From JADFUZ01 sp034430415 (GTDB lineage: Bacteria; Chloroflexota; Dehalococcoidia; GIF9; AB-539-J10): 41,891 nt of DNA. The DNA lies in NCBI GenBank assembly GCA_034430415.1, contig DAOUEN010000075.1, positions 1 through 41,891 on the forward strand, read 5' to 3'. How positions within the stretch are numbered: position 1 is the first letter of the stretch; each line of letters starts with the position of its first letter. Of this stretch, positions 1 to 7,785 are shown piece by piece. The notes under the pieces were generated by a model that was not told where the DNA came from, did not search any database, and worked only from the letters and a program-made list of their open reading frames with translations. The position numbers and the translations under genes were made by a program.

Positions 1-189
1 CTGAGGCAGCACCTGGGGTTGACTCAGGGGAGAATGGCGGAGGAGCTGGGTATAAGGCAGCAGACGATCAGTGAATGGGAGACAGGGATGTATCAACCTC
101 GCGGCAGCTCGGACACTCTGCTCAGCATTGTTGCCGAGCGGAGCGGGTTCTATTACAGAACCAGGAGGGAGGATGATGAACCGGGTTGA
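1..189 (+). CDS. Helix-turn-helix (XRE/Cro-like) regulator, 3' end only
   Basis: The open frame enters from the left edge and ends at TGA 187-189, giving 62 residues. The visible part reads as the second half of a lambda-repressor-type HTH: a LTQGRMAEELGI helix, then RQQTISEWETG as the recognition helix, then YQPRG. The spacing matches XRE-family domains. It sits directly before the DUF2851 gene on the same strand, so the two may be co-transcribed. The N-terminus lies outside the window, and what it binds cannot be said. Confidence 0.7.
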   Translation: MRQHLGLTQGRMAEELGIRQQTISEWETGMYQPRGSSDTLLSIVAERSGFYYRTRREDDEPG

Positions 190-245
190 GGCGGATGGCT
201 GCAGGCTATGTGGCGTGTGGTGGGGTGGCAGGGGAGGGAAAAATT

Positions 246-1562
246 TTGGCGGTTGCTACACGTAAACGGATAAAAATCCCGGAAGAACAGGTGGCGGCGC
301 AGTGGGAGCGCCTGGTGGGTAGGGAGTTGACCACCGAGGGAGGCGAGTTGCTCAAAGTCGTGTATCCTGGCAGAGCCAACGGAGGTCGTGGCCCTGACTA
401 TCGAGACGCTGTTGTCATAATGAATCGGTCCAACCTAGTGAAGGGGGATGTGGAATGTCACGTCAAGTCCAGCGACTGGTATGGGCATGGCCACTATGGT
501 GATTCTGAATATGATGGAGTGGTTCTTCATGTGGTGGCGCAGCATGAGGTGGGAGTAGTCACCTTGCTGCGGAGCGGTGTGTCAATTCCAGTTCTGAGTC
601 TGCCGCGTGACTTGCAGATGCTGGCCTACCGGTGTCTTCCCTGCGTTGAGAGCAGGGGGGACAGGGACAGCCAAAGGCTGGGGGAATTGCTCCAGGTCGC
701 CGGCGAAGAGAGGTTCCGACAGAAGGCAGACTCCCTGGGGACCGAGTCACGGTGGCTAGAGGGAGGAGAGGTGTTGTGGAGGGGTGTCATGAGAGGTCTG
801 GGCTACTCAGGGAACGTGAAGCCTTTTGAAGAACTTGCCCGCATGATGCCTCTGGGTTTGTTGGAAAGAGGGAGACTGAGAAGGAGCTTGCTACTGAAGC
901 AGGCCTGCTTGCTGGGCGTGGCGGGGTTATTGCCCAGCCAGCGAGGGGGAAGGGGGTTTGATGGAGGGGAGCAGGCAAGCAGGTGGGAAGAGATATGGCG
1001 GGTGGAGGGTCGGGGAGCCGTAACCATGAGCCACGGCGACTGGCATCTCAGCCACGTGTATCCTAATAACTCGCCGGTGCGCCGGATTCTGGCTGCAGGC
1101 TGTCTGCTTCAGCGCCACCACGAGGACGGGCTGCTACAGGGAATGTTGCAGTTGGTCAGAGGAGCACCAGTGTCACTGGGCCACCGCTGGCTGGAGGATG
1201 GCCTGGCGGTGTTGGCTGACGGCGTCTGGCAAGAGCACCATGACTTCGGTTCGAAAACAAGGAAGCCAGCCCTAGTGGGGCGCAGCAAGGCGGGAGAGAT
1301 TCTGGTCAACGTAATCCTGCCATTTGCCTTTGGCTGGGGAAGAGTAGCTGATGATCCAGCTTTACGGGAGAAGGCAATAAGGCTTTACTCTTGTTACCCC
1401 AGGCTAGCGGATAATGCCATAACCCGACATATGGCAAGGCAGCTTTGCTGGGAATATGGCCGTGAACTTACTGCCTGCCGCCAGCAGGGACTGATTCACA
1501 TCTTCAGGACCTACTGCCGTGAAGGGGAGTGCTCCGGGTGCCCGGTGCCTAGGCGATGGTGA
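246..1562 (+). CDS. DUF2851 family protein
   Basis: A protein of about 438 residues with the features of the DUF2851 family: an N-terminal ERLVGREL region, then GGRGPDYRDAVV and GDVECHVKSSDWYGHGH, which resemble an Asp/Glu-rich nuclease-like core, and a C-terminal Cys cluster (CREGECSGCPV). The biochemical function of the family is not established. I chose the TTG at 246 because GGGGAGGG (230-237) lies at normal spacing before it. A longer frame could start at TTG 186, overlapping the stop of the preceding HTH gene. The 3' end overlaps the convergent tsaD gene by 14 bp. Confidence 0.75.
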   Translation: MAVATRKRIKIPEEQVAAQWERLVGRELTTEGGELLKVVYPGRANGGRGPDYRDAVVIMNRSNLVKGDVECHVKSSDWYGHGHYGDSEYDGVVLHVVAQHEVGVVTLLRSGVSIPVLSLPRDLQMLAYRCLPCVESRGDRDSQRLGELLQVAGEERFRQKADSLGTESRWLEGGEVLWRGVMRGLGYSGNVKPFEELARMMPLGLLERGRLRRSLLLKQACLLGVAGLLPSQRGGRGFDGGEQASRWEEIWRVEGRGAVTMSHGDWHLSHVYPNNSPVRRILAAGCLLQRHHEDGLLQGMLQLVRGAPVSLGHRWLEDGLAVLADGVWQEHHDFGSKTRKPALVGRSKAGEILVNVILPFAFGWGRVADDPALREKAIRLYSCYPRLADNAITRHMARQLCWEYGRELTACRQQGLIHIFRTYCREGECSGCPVPRRW

Positions 1563-2553
1563 GGCTGGGAACTACGTCCAGGTCGTAGCCATTCAGCTGC
1601 CCTCTCTGGAAGTAGTAGTAACCGCAGGCAGCTACCATGGCTGCGTTGTCGGTACAGAGGTGGGGAGGTGGAACAAGGACGGGGAGAGGGGAGGAGTTGA
1701 GGAAGCGCTCAGTAAGCAGCCTGTTGGCTGCCACACCACCGCTGAGCAGTATCTGTCTTGCTTTGAATTCCCTAGCGGCGTGGATCGTCTTGGATACCAG
1801 AACATCCACCACCGCATTCTGGAAGCTGGCCGCAGTATCGGCGAGCAAAGAAGGGTCGGACAGGACGTTCTCTCTCTGGACGAGATGCCAGAGGGAGGTC
1901 TTCAGGCCGCTGAAGCTGAAGTCGTGGCTGTCCTTGAGCCAGGCTCGGGGAAGGGGGAGGCGCGGCGTCCCTGCCCTAGCTGCTTTCTCGATGGCCGGGC
2001 CTCCAGGATAGCCCAAATTCAGGATCCTCGCTGCTTTGTCAAAGGCTTCGCCGGCAGCATCGTCACGGGTGTGTCCCAGTCTGTCAAGCTGTCCGTGTCC
2101 CTTCATCAGCACCAGGTCACTGTGCCCTCCGGAGACGACGAGGCAAAGACAGGGGAAGCTGATCTGGTTGTTCTCGTGTGATGGAGTGCTCAGCCAGTTG
2201 GCGTAGATATGTGCCTCGAGATGATTGACGCCGGTGAGAGGTAACTGTCTGGCGAAGGCGATTGCCTTGGCGGCATTGACTCCCACGAGCAATGACCCTG
2301 AGAGACCGGGGCCGTAGGTCACAGCAACGCCATCAATATTCTCCCAGGCGACAGCAGCGTCAGACAAAGCCCTACTTATCACGGGGACAATGGTGAGCAG
2401 GTGTTGCCTGGAGGCGACTTCGGGGACAATGCCGCCGTAGCGGCTATGGATGTCTATTTGGGAGGCCACGACGTTTGACATAATGCTGTGGCCATCAGCC
2501 ACAATGGCGGCTGCCGTTTCGTCACACGATGTTTCAATGCCCAGGATCTTCAT
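1549..2553 (-). CDS. tsaD: tRNA N6-adenosine threonylcarbamoyltransferase TsaD
   Basis: A 334-residue Kae1/TsaD-family ASKHA ATPase. It transfers the threonylcarbamoyl group to A37 of ANN-decoding tRNAs, normally together with TsaB and TsaE. Visible marks are the start MKILGIETSCDETAAAIV, GGIVPEVASRQH, the metal-binding HLEAH (HxxxH), the nucleotide-site VSGGHSDL and the C-terminal GGVAANRLL. Length is normal for the bacterial family. A longer in-frame extension reaches about position 2805, but it reads through the neighbouring HPP gene and lacks family similarity, so I start at the ATG before KILGIE. TsaB and TsaE are not in the window. Confidence 0.95.
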   Translation of the reverse strand: MKILGIETSCDETAAAIVADGHSIMSNVVASQIDIHSRYGGIVPEVASRQHLLTIVPVISRALSDAAVAWENIDGVAVTYGPGLSGSLLVGVNAAKAIAFARQLPLTGVNHLEAHIYANWLSTPSHENNQISFPCLCLVVSGGHSDLVLMKGHGQLDRLGHTRDDAAGEAFDKAARILNLGYPGGPAIEKAARAGTPRLPLPRAWLKDSHDFSFSGLKTSLWHLVQRENVLSDPSLLADTAASFQNAVVDVLVSKTIHAAREFKARQILLSGGVAANRLLTERFLNSSPLPVLVPPPHLCTDNAAMVAACGYYYFQRGQLNGYDLDVVPSLTIA

Positions 2554-2564
2554 GGTGGTCAGCC

Positions 2565-3035
2565 TCATACCAGGTCCCTGAGGAAGTCCTTGAGGAAATG
2601 GTGAGCCAGCCCCAGCACTACGGCGCTGGTGATGACCGCGATGGCTGCGTTCAGGGAGAACCCCATAATGGCCAGCCCCAGAGCAGTAGCCGCGGCTGGT
2701 GGGTGTTCCTTGTCTACGATGACCATTACGAGAGTAGAGAGTCCGACGGCGAGCGAGTACGCTGTGATCGACAACCACATGGATGGCTGCGGGATCAGGG
2801 CGCAAAGGCAGCCGGCGGTGAAGCCGATCAAATGCCCCCCGATGATATTTCTGGCATGAGCGGTGACATTGGCCGGCATGGCGAAGACTATGAAGGCGGT
2901 AGCACCGATCGCTGCTACTATCACGGCATCCTTTATAGTCAGGAATAGAAGAACAAGGAATACGGTGAGAGAGGCCAAGAAGCTCTGGAGGACGTAGTAC
3001 TTCCAGGCTACTCTGAACTTCCTGATCATCCTCAT
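2565..3035 (-). CDS. HPP-family integral membrane protein
   Basis: A protein of about 156 residues with four or five hydrophobic segments and the family hallmark HPPAAATALGLAI in the second half, followed by a last membrane helix and a short polar tail. HPP-family proteins are four-helix membrane proteins; some have been linked to nitrite transport in chloroplasts and cyanobacteria, but the substrate here is unknown. The start is uncertain: a TTG at 3122 would add about 29 residues of unremarkable sequence, and no clear ribosome binding site decides between the options. It ends 11 bp before tsaD and is probably transcribed with it. Confidence 0.75.
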   Translation of the reverse strand: MRMIRKFRVAWKYYVLQSFLASLTVFLVLLFLTIKDAVIVAAIGATAFIVFAMPANVTAHARNIIGGHLIGFTAGCLCALIPQPSMWLSITAYSLAVGLSTLVMVIVDKEHPPAAATALGLAIMGFSLNAAIAVITSAVVLGLAHHFLKDFLRDLV

Positions 3036-3260
3036 GTCTATCAAGTGTTCACCGGCTGAGGGCCCAAGCGCCAAGCCCATGGGACGAGAGCTGAAGCCAA
3101 GGAAGCTGGGGGGTTGCAACAAGAGCCCGGGACATGCTTATATCGGTATTCTGGATGGTGGTATTCTAAACGGAGAAGGAGTGCTGAGGCAAACAAGGAC
3201 GCGCTGCGGCGTGACTGGTAGCACGTTGGGGTGGCGTTGCAATCCTGGGCAAATCGGGTT

Positions 3261-3911
3261 ATGACTTCCATAGTGCTCGCTGGTGGTGACAGCTCAAGGC
3301 TTGGTTTTGACAAGGCTCTGGAGATACTGAGTGGCAAGAGCCTTATCCAGTGGGTAATTGACCGGCTGGCTGGGCTGAGCACGGAGATCATCGTGGTAGC
3401 TTCAGGGAGAGATTGTCCAGATGAACTCCGCGGCGCGCTTGATCCAGGGTTAGGACGTCAACTCGCCGCAGCGAGATGTCCCAAGTCCGTAGCGGTGAAG
3501 GTGGTGGGCGACGTCTATCCCAGCGTGGGTGCACTCGTTGGCATCTACTCCGGGTTGGCGGCATCGTCTGCGTCGCGAGCCATCGTGGTCGGCTGCGATA
3601 TGCCGTTCTTGAACGCCGGGTTGCTCGGCTACATGGTGAGAGTCTCCCCGGCCTTTGATGTCGTTGTTCCTCGCACGGCGAAGGGGGTCGAGCCGCTCTG
3701 TGCGGTGTATTCGAAGAGCTGCCTGGGTTCTATCCATAGCCTGCTGCAGCGCAATGAACTGAGGATAGGCCAGCTTCTCAATATGGTCAAGGTGCGATAT
3801 GTGGACGAGGAAGAGATTGCCAGGTTTGACCCGGAACATCTGAGCTTCTTCAACATCAATACCCGGGCTGACCTGGGCAGGGCGAGAAAGCTGGCTGCGG
3901 AGAAGGGATAG
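3261..3911 (+). CDS. mobA: Molybdenum cofactor guanylyltransferase-like NTP transferase (MobA)
   Basis: A protein of about 216 residues beginning MTSIVLAGG and carrying the nucleotidyltransferase signature LAGGDSSRLGFDKAL, then VVGCDMPFLN with the metal-binding Asp and VPRTAKGVEPLCAVYS, which is typical of MobA. MobA adds GMP to Mo-molybdopterin to form the guanine dinucleotide cofactor used by formate dehydrogenases, which suits the fdhA gene 4 kb away. The start was placed at ATG 3261 because the family begins at that point; a GTG at 3231 would add ten residues. It is divergent from the HPP gene and convergent with the formate channel gene. Confidence 0.85.
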   Translation: MTSIVLAGGDSSRLGFDKALEILSGKSLIQWVIDRLAGLSTEIIVVASGRDCPDELRGALDPGLGRQLAAARCPKSVAVKVVGDVYPSVGALVGIYSGLAASSASRAIVVGCDMPFLNAGLLGYMVRVSPAFDVVVPRTAKGVEPLCAVYSKSCLGSIHSLLQRNELRIGQLLNMVKVRYVDEEEIARFDPEHLSFFNINTRADLGRARKLAAEKG

Positions 3912-3950
3912 CAAGGCGCATCGCCTGACTAGGTGTGGAGTGGAGGAGGG

Positions 3951-3983
3951 GAAATGGCAGAGGCTTTGAGCCTCTACCATTTC
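3951..3983. terminator. Hairpin between convergent genes, terminator-like
   Basis: An inverted repeat with arms GAAATGG-C-AGAGGCT and AGCCTCT-A-CCATTTC around a TTG loop: 14 paired bases with one mismatch. It lies between the convergent mobA and channel genes and overlaps the channel's TAG stop. There is no run of T on either side, so it may be only a weak bidirectional terminator or a 3'-end stabiliser. Confidence 0.4.
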
Positions 3984-5185
3984 TCCTGGGACAATCGGGA
4001 GGTGAGCCAGGTACGGAGTGGCTCATCCAATGTGCCTATTCTGGACTCCAGCCAGGAGATATCTCCGCTGGCCAGAGCGGCTCTGGCCCTGTCAGGCAGG
4101 TGGTAACCCTCGAGGGCTTGTTCCGGGTCTTGAGACAACTGGGCCAGGAAAGCGCTGTCATCTCTGGCCTTCGCTAGCACAGACAGCAAGGCAGTCTCCA
4201 GGTCTGGAATCTGGGCCTCCGCTGGTTGGGCTGGAGCGGCAAACCTTCTGAGCCAGTGTCTGGAGGCAACGACTTCGGCGGCCCGTTCCTTGCGAAGGAA
4301 TACCAGCCAGTAGACCGCGCCTACTGCGCTGCCACCGATGATATTGCCGATGGTTACAGGAACGAGGTTGTGAAGAAATCCGAGAGTGTTGAGGCTGGCC
4401 AGTTGACCTGTAGCTACCCCGGCAGCCTGGATAACCTCAATCTGACCTGCCAGGACTATGCCCATGGGAATGAAGTACATGTTAGCGATGCTGTGTTCAA
4501 AACCACAGGCTACAAAGGCAGTTATAGGAAAGAGAATGGCAAGTATTTTGCCCGTGACCGAGCGGGCTGCAAAGCACAGCCAGACAGCCAGACAGACCAG
4601 GATATTGCACAGTATGCCCCGGAACAGTGCAGGCACGAAGGCCAGATTCACCTTGGCATTGGCAATCATCAGGGCGTTGGCCCCGAGTGCATAGCCGTTT
4701 AGCGCCCAGGACTGAGCATAGAAGACCAGGGCCACCAAGATCAGTGAGCCCAGAAGATTGCTGGCATAGACTATGCTCAGGTTACGCAGCAGTTGAGACT
4801 TGCTGATGCGGGTACTCATCCAGGGGGCGACCATAAGGCAATTGCCAGTGAATAACTCCGCCCCGGCGACTACCACGAGGATAAGTCCGAGACAGAAAAC
4901 CAACCCGCCCAACAACTTCGCCAAGCCGAATCCCAGGCCGCTGTTGGTGGTAACCAGAGTGCAGAACACGGCCCCCAGGCCAATGAAGAACCCTGCCAAG
5001 ATACCCAGAAGCACCATACTGAAGGTATCCCGAGTGGCCTTGGTCACACCGGAGCTTTCCATCTTGTGAACCATCTTGGCCGGCTGGTGGCAATCAGGCA
5101 TTATCTTGTCCAGCTTCTCGGCAAGAGGTTCAACGCCGGGCAGTCCCGCTAGCTGCGGCACTGTGGTCACTCTACTCTGAGCCAT
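3974..5185 (-). CDS. Formate/nitrite transporter (FNT) channel with C-terminal NHLP/LigA-like domain
   Basis: A 403-residue protein. Residues about 45-310 are an FNT (FocA/NirC) channel with six hydrophobic segments, including GAELFTGNCLMVAP and GFEHSIANMYFIPMGI (the family segment with the central-pore His), and NLVPVTIGNIIGGS. These channels form pentamers that carry formate, nitrite or related anions across the cytoplasmic membrane. After about residue 325 a soluble tail of some 75 residues follows, containing LSQDPEQALEGYHL and RAALASGDISWLES; this is not part of a normal FNT protein and resembles the free protein encoded just upstream. The start is fixed by AAGGAGT seven bases before ATG 5185. 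Formate is the likely cargo given the nearby fdhA. Confidence 0.88.
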   Translation of the reverse strand: MAQSRVTTVPQLAGLPGVEPLAEKLDKIMPDCHQPAKMVHKMESSGVTKATRDTFSMVLLGILAGFFIGLGAVFCTLVTTNSGLGFGLAKLLGGLVFCLGLILVVVAGAELFTGNCLMVAPWMSTRISKSQLLRNLSIVYASNLLGSLILVALVFYAQSWALNGYALGANALMIANAKVNLAFVPALFRGILCNILVCLAVWLCFAARSVTGKILAILFPITAFVACGFEHSIANMYFIPMGIVLAGQIEVIQAAGVATGQLASLNTLGFLHNLVPVTIGNIIGGSAVGAVYWLVFLRKERAAEVVASRHWLRRFAAPAQPAEAQIPDLETALLSVLAKARDDSAFLAQLSQDPEQALEGYHLPDRARAALASGDISWLESRIGTLDEPLRTWLTSRLSQEKW

Positions 5186-5202
5186 CGTGTTGACTCCTTT
5201 CC

Positions 5203-5487
5203 TCACCATTTCTCCTGGGACAGGCGGCTCCAGAGCCAGGTGGCTAGCTCTCTGTCCAACTTGCCTACCCAAGCCTCTATCCTTCTGATGTCGCCGCTGG
5301 CCAGGGCAGCCTTCTCTATCGGAGTGAGGGAGTAGTACTCTTTGAGAGCCTGATGTGGGTCTTGAGACAGGAGTGCCAGAAAATCAGGTTCAGCGGCAGC
5401 TCTCTTGAGAACTGCAAGTAGCTCCTCCCGACCCGATACGACATGTGCAGTGAGTCCTTCGGTGCTTACTTCAGTGTGTTCAGTCAT
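5203..5487 (-). CDS. Small NHLP/LigA-like (Os1348-type) protein, homologue of the channel's tail
   Basis: A 94-residue soluble protein with AAGGAGG at ideal spacing before its ATG. Residues about 20-94 match the C-terminal tail of the following FNT channel position by position: LSQDPHQALKEYYSL against LSQDPEQALEGYHL, KAALASGDI against RAALASGDI, and an identical SRLSQEKW ending. The pattern recalls the nitrile-hydratase-leader-like (NHLP) clan and LigA-subunit folds, small helical proteins of mostly unknown role. With a 17-bp gap to the channel gene the two form one operon. A regulatory or docking role for the channel is only an inference. No RiPP-modifying enzyme is nearby. Confidence 0.7.
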   Translation of the reverse strand: MTEHTEVSTEGLTAHVVSGREELLAVLKRAAAEPDFLALLSQDPHQALKEYYSLTPIEKAALASGDIRRIEAWVGKLDRELATWLWSRLSQEKW

Positions 5488-5618
5488 TGCTATTCCTCCT
5501 TTTTGATGGTGTAAACCCAGATTAGCAGTTGTCCAGAAGCCTGCCATCGTCCGCAGGTGCCGATTTCACAACCCTGTAGTCCTGTCCGGTAGGGCTGATT
5601 GCCTTGCCCTAAAGGGCA

Positions 5619-6326
5619 GTGGCAGCCTATAATTGCCTCAAGTTGAGCGCAGGAAAGAAACTGAGGGTGGTAATCGCTGATGACCATGCCCTGCTGCGTG
5701 AGGCACTACACCGGACTCTTGATGGCGAGAGGGATATGGAGGTGGTGGCGGAGGCCGGGGATGGTGAGGAAGCTGTCAGGCTTGCCTCAGAGCTAAAACC
5801 CGACGTGGTGGTGATGGACATCGTCATGCCCAAGCTCAACGGAATCGAGGCCACCAGGAAGATCAAGGAGACTGCGGCCAGCACCGCTATTCTGATCCTG
5901 ACGGCGTATGACGACGAGGAGTATGTGTTGGGGCTGCTTGACGCGGGAGCTGCCGGCTATCTGTTGAAGAGCGCCAGAGGCCGTGACCTGGTCGATGCTA
6001 TTAGAACGATACAGAGCGGGGAGTCAGTACTTCATCCCAAGATCATCGCCAAACTGCTGAAGCGGGCTATGGCGGCGCCAGCCGGGAAAGGTGGGGGGCC
6101 GGAACTACTGAGTGAGCGGGAATCCAAGGTGCTGGAACTAGTTGCCCTGGGGATGAGCAACAAGGAAGTAAGTGAGAGGTTGTATGTTAGCCAGCGCACT
6201 GTGAAGGCCCACCTGACCAATATCTTCAACAAGCTGAACGTCGCCTCACGCAGCGAAGCAATAGTCAAAGGTCTGAAATGCGGACTGATTACGCTGGAAG
6301 ACAGCAGCGGCGGATCACAGATCTAA
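5619..6326 (+). CDS. NarL/FixJ-family response regulator
   Basis: A 235-residue two-domain regulator. The receiver (about 15-130) has the acidic pair in IADDH, phosphoacceptor Asp67 in VVVMDIVMPKLNG, and the Lys in GYLLKSA. A LuxR-type HTH follows (about 158-220: LLSERESKVLELVALGMSN, VSQRTVKAHLTNIFNKL). Phosphorylated by the kinase encoded immediately downstream, it would act as a DNA-binding transcription factor. The GTG at 5619 is the longest start; a TTG at 5643 is possible and neither has a good ribosome binding site. An inverted repeat TGCCCT-AA-AGGGCA (5605-5618) abuts the start and might be an autoregulatory site. The divergent formate channel operon is an obvious candidate target. Confidence 0.9.
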   Translation: MAAYNCLKLSAGKKLRVVIADDHALLREALHRTLDGERDMEVVAEAGDGEEAVRLASELKPDVVVMDIVMPKLNGIEATRKIKETAASTAILILTAYDDEEYVLGLLDAGAAGYLLKSARGRDLVDAIRTIQSGESVLHPKIIAKLLKRAMAAPAGKGGGPELLSERESKVLELVALGMSNKEVSERLYVSQRTVKAHLTNIFNKLNVASRSEAIVKGLKCGLITLEDSSGGSQI

Positions 6327-7780
6327 GGAACCCCCACTTCTGGGTCATTGCTGTCCTTTTCGTGGTCGTGACTCTGTCTCACTACGCAGAGTTGCTGTCC
6401 GAAATACCTGTTCTGAGCCAGATATCGCTGCCTGCGGCCCTTGACCTGGAGCGGCACAGTGTGGAGCGGCTTCTCTATTTGCTACTGGTGATCTACTCTG
6501 CTTGGGCCCTGGGGATAACCGAGGGCTGGGCGTTGTGGTTGTTGAGCGGGGTAGCCATGGCGGTTCGATCATTTCTTGTTTCGCCCTATTTGAGAGATGC
6601 AGTGCTGGAAAGCTCGGCCAGCCTGGTGGTGAGTGCTTTAGCCATCATGCTGGTACGGGCCCGCCAACAAGCCAGGCAGGGACAGGAGATGCTGGAGAAA
6701 GCCATGGAGGACCTGGACTCATCGCGGCAACGCTATGAAGAGCTATTCACTGATGCCAGCGATGCTATCTGGATCCATGATATGGATGGCGACATCACTC
6801 TGGCGAACAAGGCTTGTGAGAAGCTCACCGGCTTTTCTGTTGCGGAATTGACCGGGAAAAACGTCTCCCAGTTTCTGAGCCCGGAGGCGCTGGCTCTGGC
6901 CAGAGATGTGAAGCAAAGACTGCTCAAAGGCGAGGCGATAGAAGAGCGCTATGAGCAGAGGCTGGTAAGAAGGGACGGCTCTGAGGCGATTGTGCAACTG
7001 GCTACCCGGCTTATCATCAGTGATGATAAGCCGCGAGCTCTGGAGAACCTGGCTCGTGACGTAACCGAGGAAAGGAAGCTGCGGGACAACCTCCAGTTCT
7101 ACCTCAGGGAATGCCTCAGGGCTCAGGAGGAAGAGCGCAAGCGGCTGGCATCTGAACTTCACGACGACACTTCTCAGGTGTTGTTGCTGCTGTCGCGGCG
7201 CATAGACAATCTCTCCTCCGAAGCCGAGCGCCATTTGACCGAGAAGCTCAGAAATGAATTCGAGGAGCTGTACGGACTGTCCCAACAGGCGTACGAGGGC
7301 GTAAAACGCTATGCCCAGGCTTTGAGGCCGCGCATTCTGGATGACCTCGGTCTGATACCTGCACTGGAGTGGTTGGGGCAGGAGACCGGCAAGCTGTCCG
7401 GGATCAGAGTTGGAGTCAGAACAAGCGCCGTTCCAGCGCTGGCACCCGAAACGCAGCTAGTCCTGTTTCGCATCGCACAGGAAGCACTGAACAACATCTA
7501 CAGACACTCTGAGGCATCCGAGGCCAGCCTGGCGCTGGAGCATCAGGGAAACGAAATCAGGATGACCGTCAGTGATAACGGAAAGGGTTTTGAGCCTCCC
7601 CGACGGCTAAGCGATTTCGCCAGCCAGGGCAAACTGGGGCTTACCGGAATGGCGGAACGAGCTCATCTGGTGGGAGGGGACTTCGAAGTGAACTCTCAGC
7701 CGGGAATGGGAAGCAGGATAACGGTCATGGTTCCAGCGAAGCTCTTTGATGAAGAGAGTCGCCAGGCGCAGCCTCTCTAG
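6278..7780 (+). CDS. Membrane PAS-domain histidine kinase, NarX/DegS-like
   Basis: A 500-residue sensor kinase overlapping the response regulator by 49 bp, with AAAGGT before the ATG. Domains in order: about four membrane segments (residues 20-127), a short linker helix, a PAS domain (about 150-265, with RYEELFTDASDAIWIHD and KACEKLTGFS), a HisKA_3 dimerisation domain with the phospho-accepting His295 in ASELHDDTSQ, and an HATPase_c domain (about 395-492) with N-box EALNNIYRHSE, DNGKGFE and GLTGMAERA. This is the kinase class that pairs with NarL-type regulators, here its neighbour. The ligand of the PAS domain is unknown. It runs convergently into fdhA with a 5-bp gap and no evident terminator. 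Confidence 0.92.
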   Translation: MRTDYAGRQQRRITDLRNPHFWVIAVLFVVVTLSHYAELLSEIPVLSQISLPAALDLERHSVERLLYLLLVIYSAWALGITEGWALWLLSGVAMAVRSFLVSPYLRDAVLESSASLVVSALAIMLVRARQQARQGQEMLEKAMEDLDSSRQRYEELFTDASDAIWIHDMDGDITLANKACEKLTGFSVAELTGKNVSQFLSPEALALARDVKQRLLKGEAIEERYEQRLVRRDGSEAIVQLATRLIISDDKPRALENLARDVTEERKLRDNLQFYLRECLRAQEEERKRLASELHDDTSQVLLLLSRRIDNLSSEAERHLTEKLRNEFEELYGLSQQAYEGVKRYAQALRPRILDDLGLIPALEWLGQETGKLSGIRVGVRTSAVPALAPETQLVLFRIAQEALNNIYRHSEASEASLALEHQGNEIRMTVSDNGKGFEPPRRLSDFASQGKLGLTGMAERAHLVGGDFEVNSQPGMGSRITVMVPAKLFDEESRQAQPL

Positions 7781-7785
7781 ATGCC

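Noticed and set aside
2554..2805. Long N-terminal extension of TsaD
   Set aside because: It overlaps the HPP-family gene in another frame and TsaD proteins begin at MKILGIE.
5605..5618. TGCCCT-AA-AGGGCA dyad before the NarL-type regulator as a terminator
   Set aside because: Too short a stem with only a two-base gap and no T-run; at most a binding site, so mentioned with the gene only.
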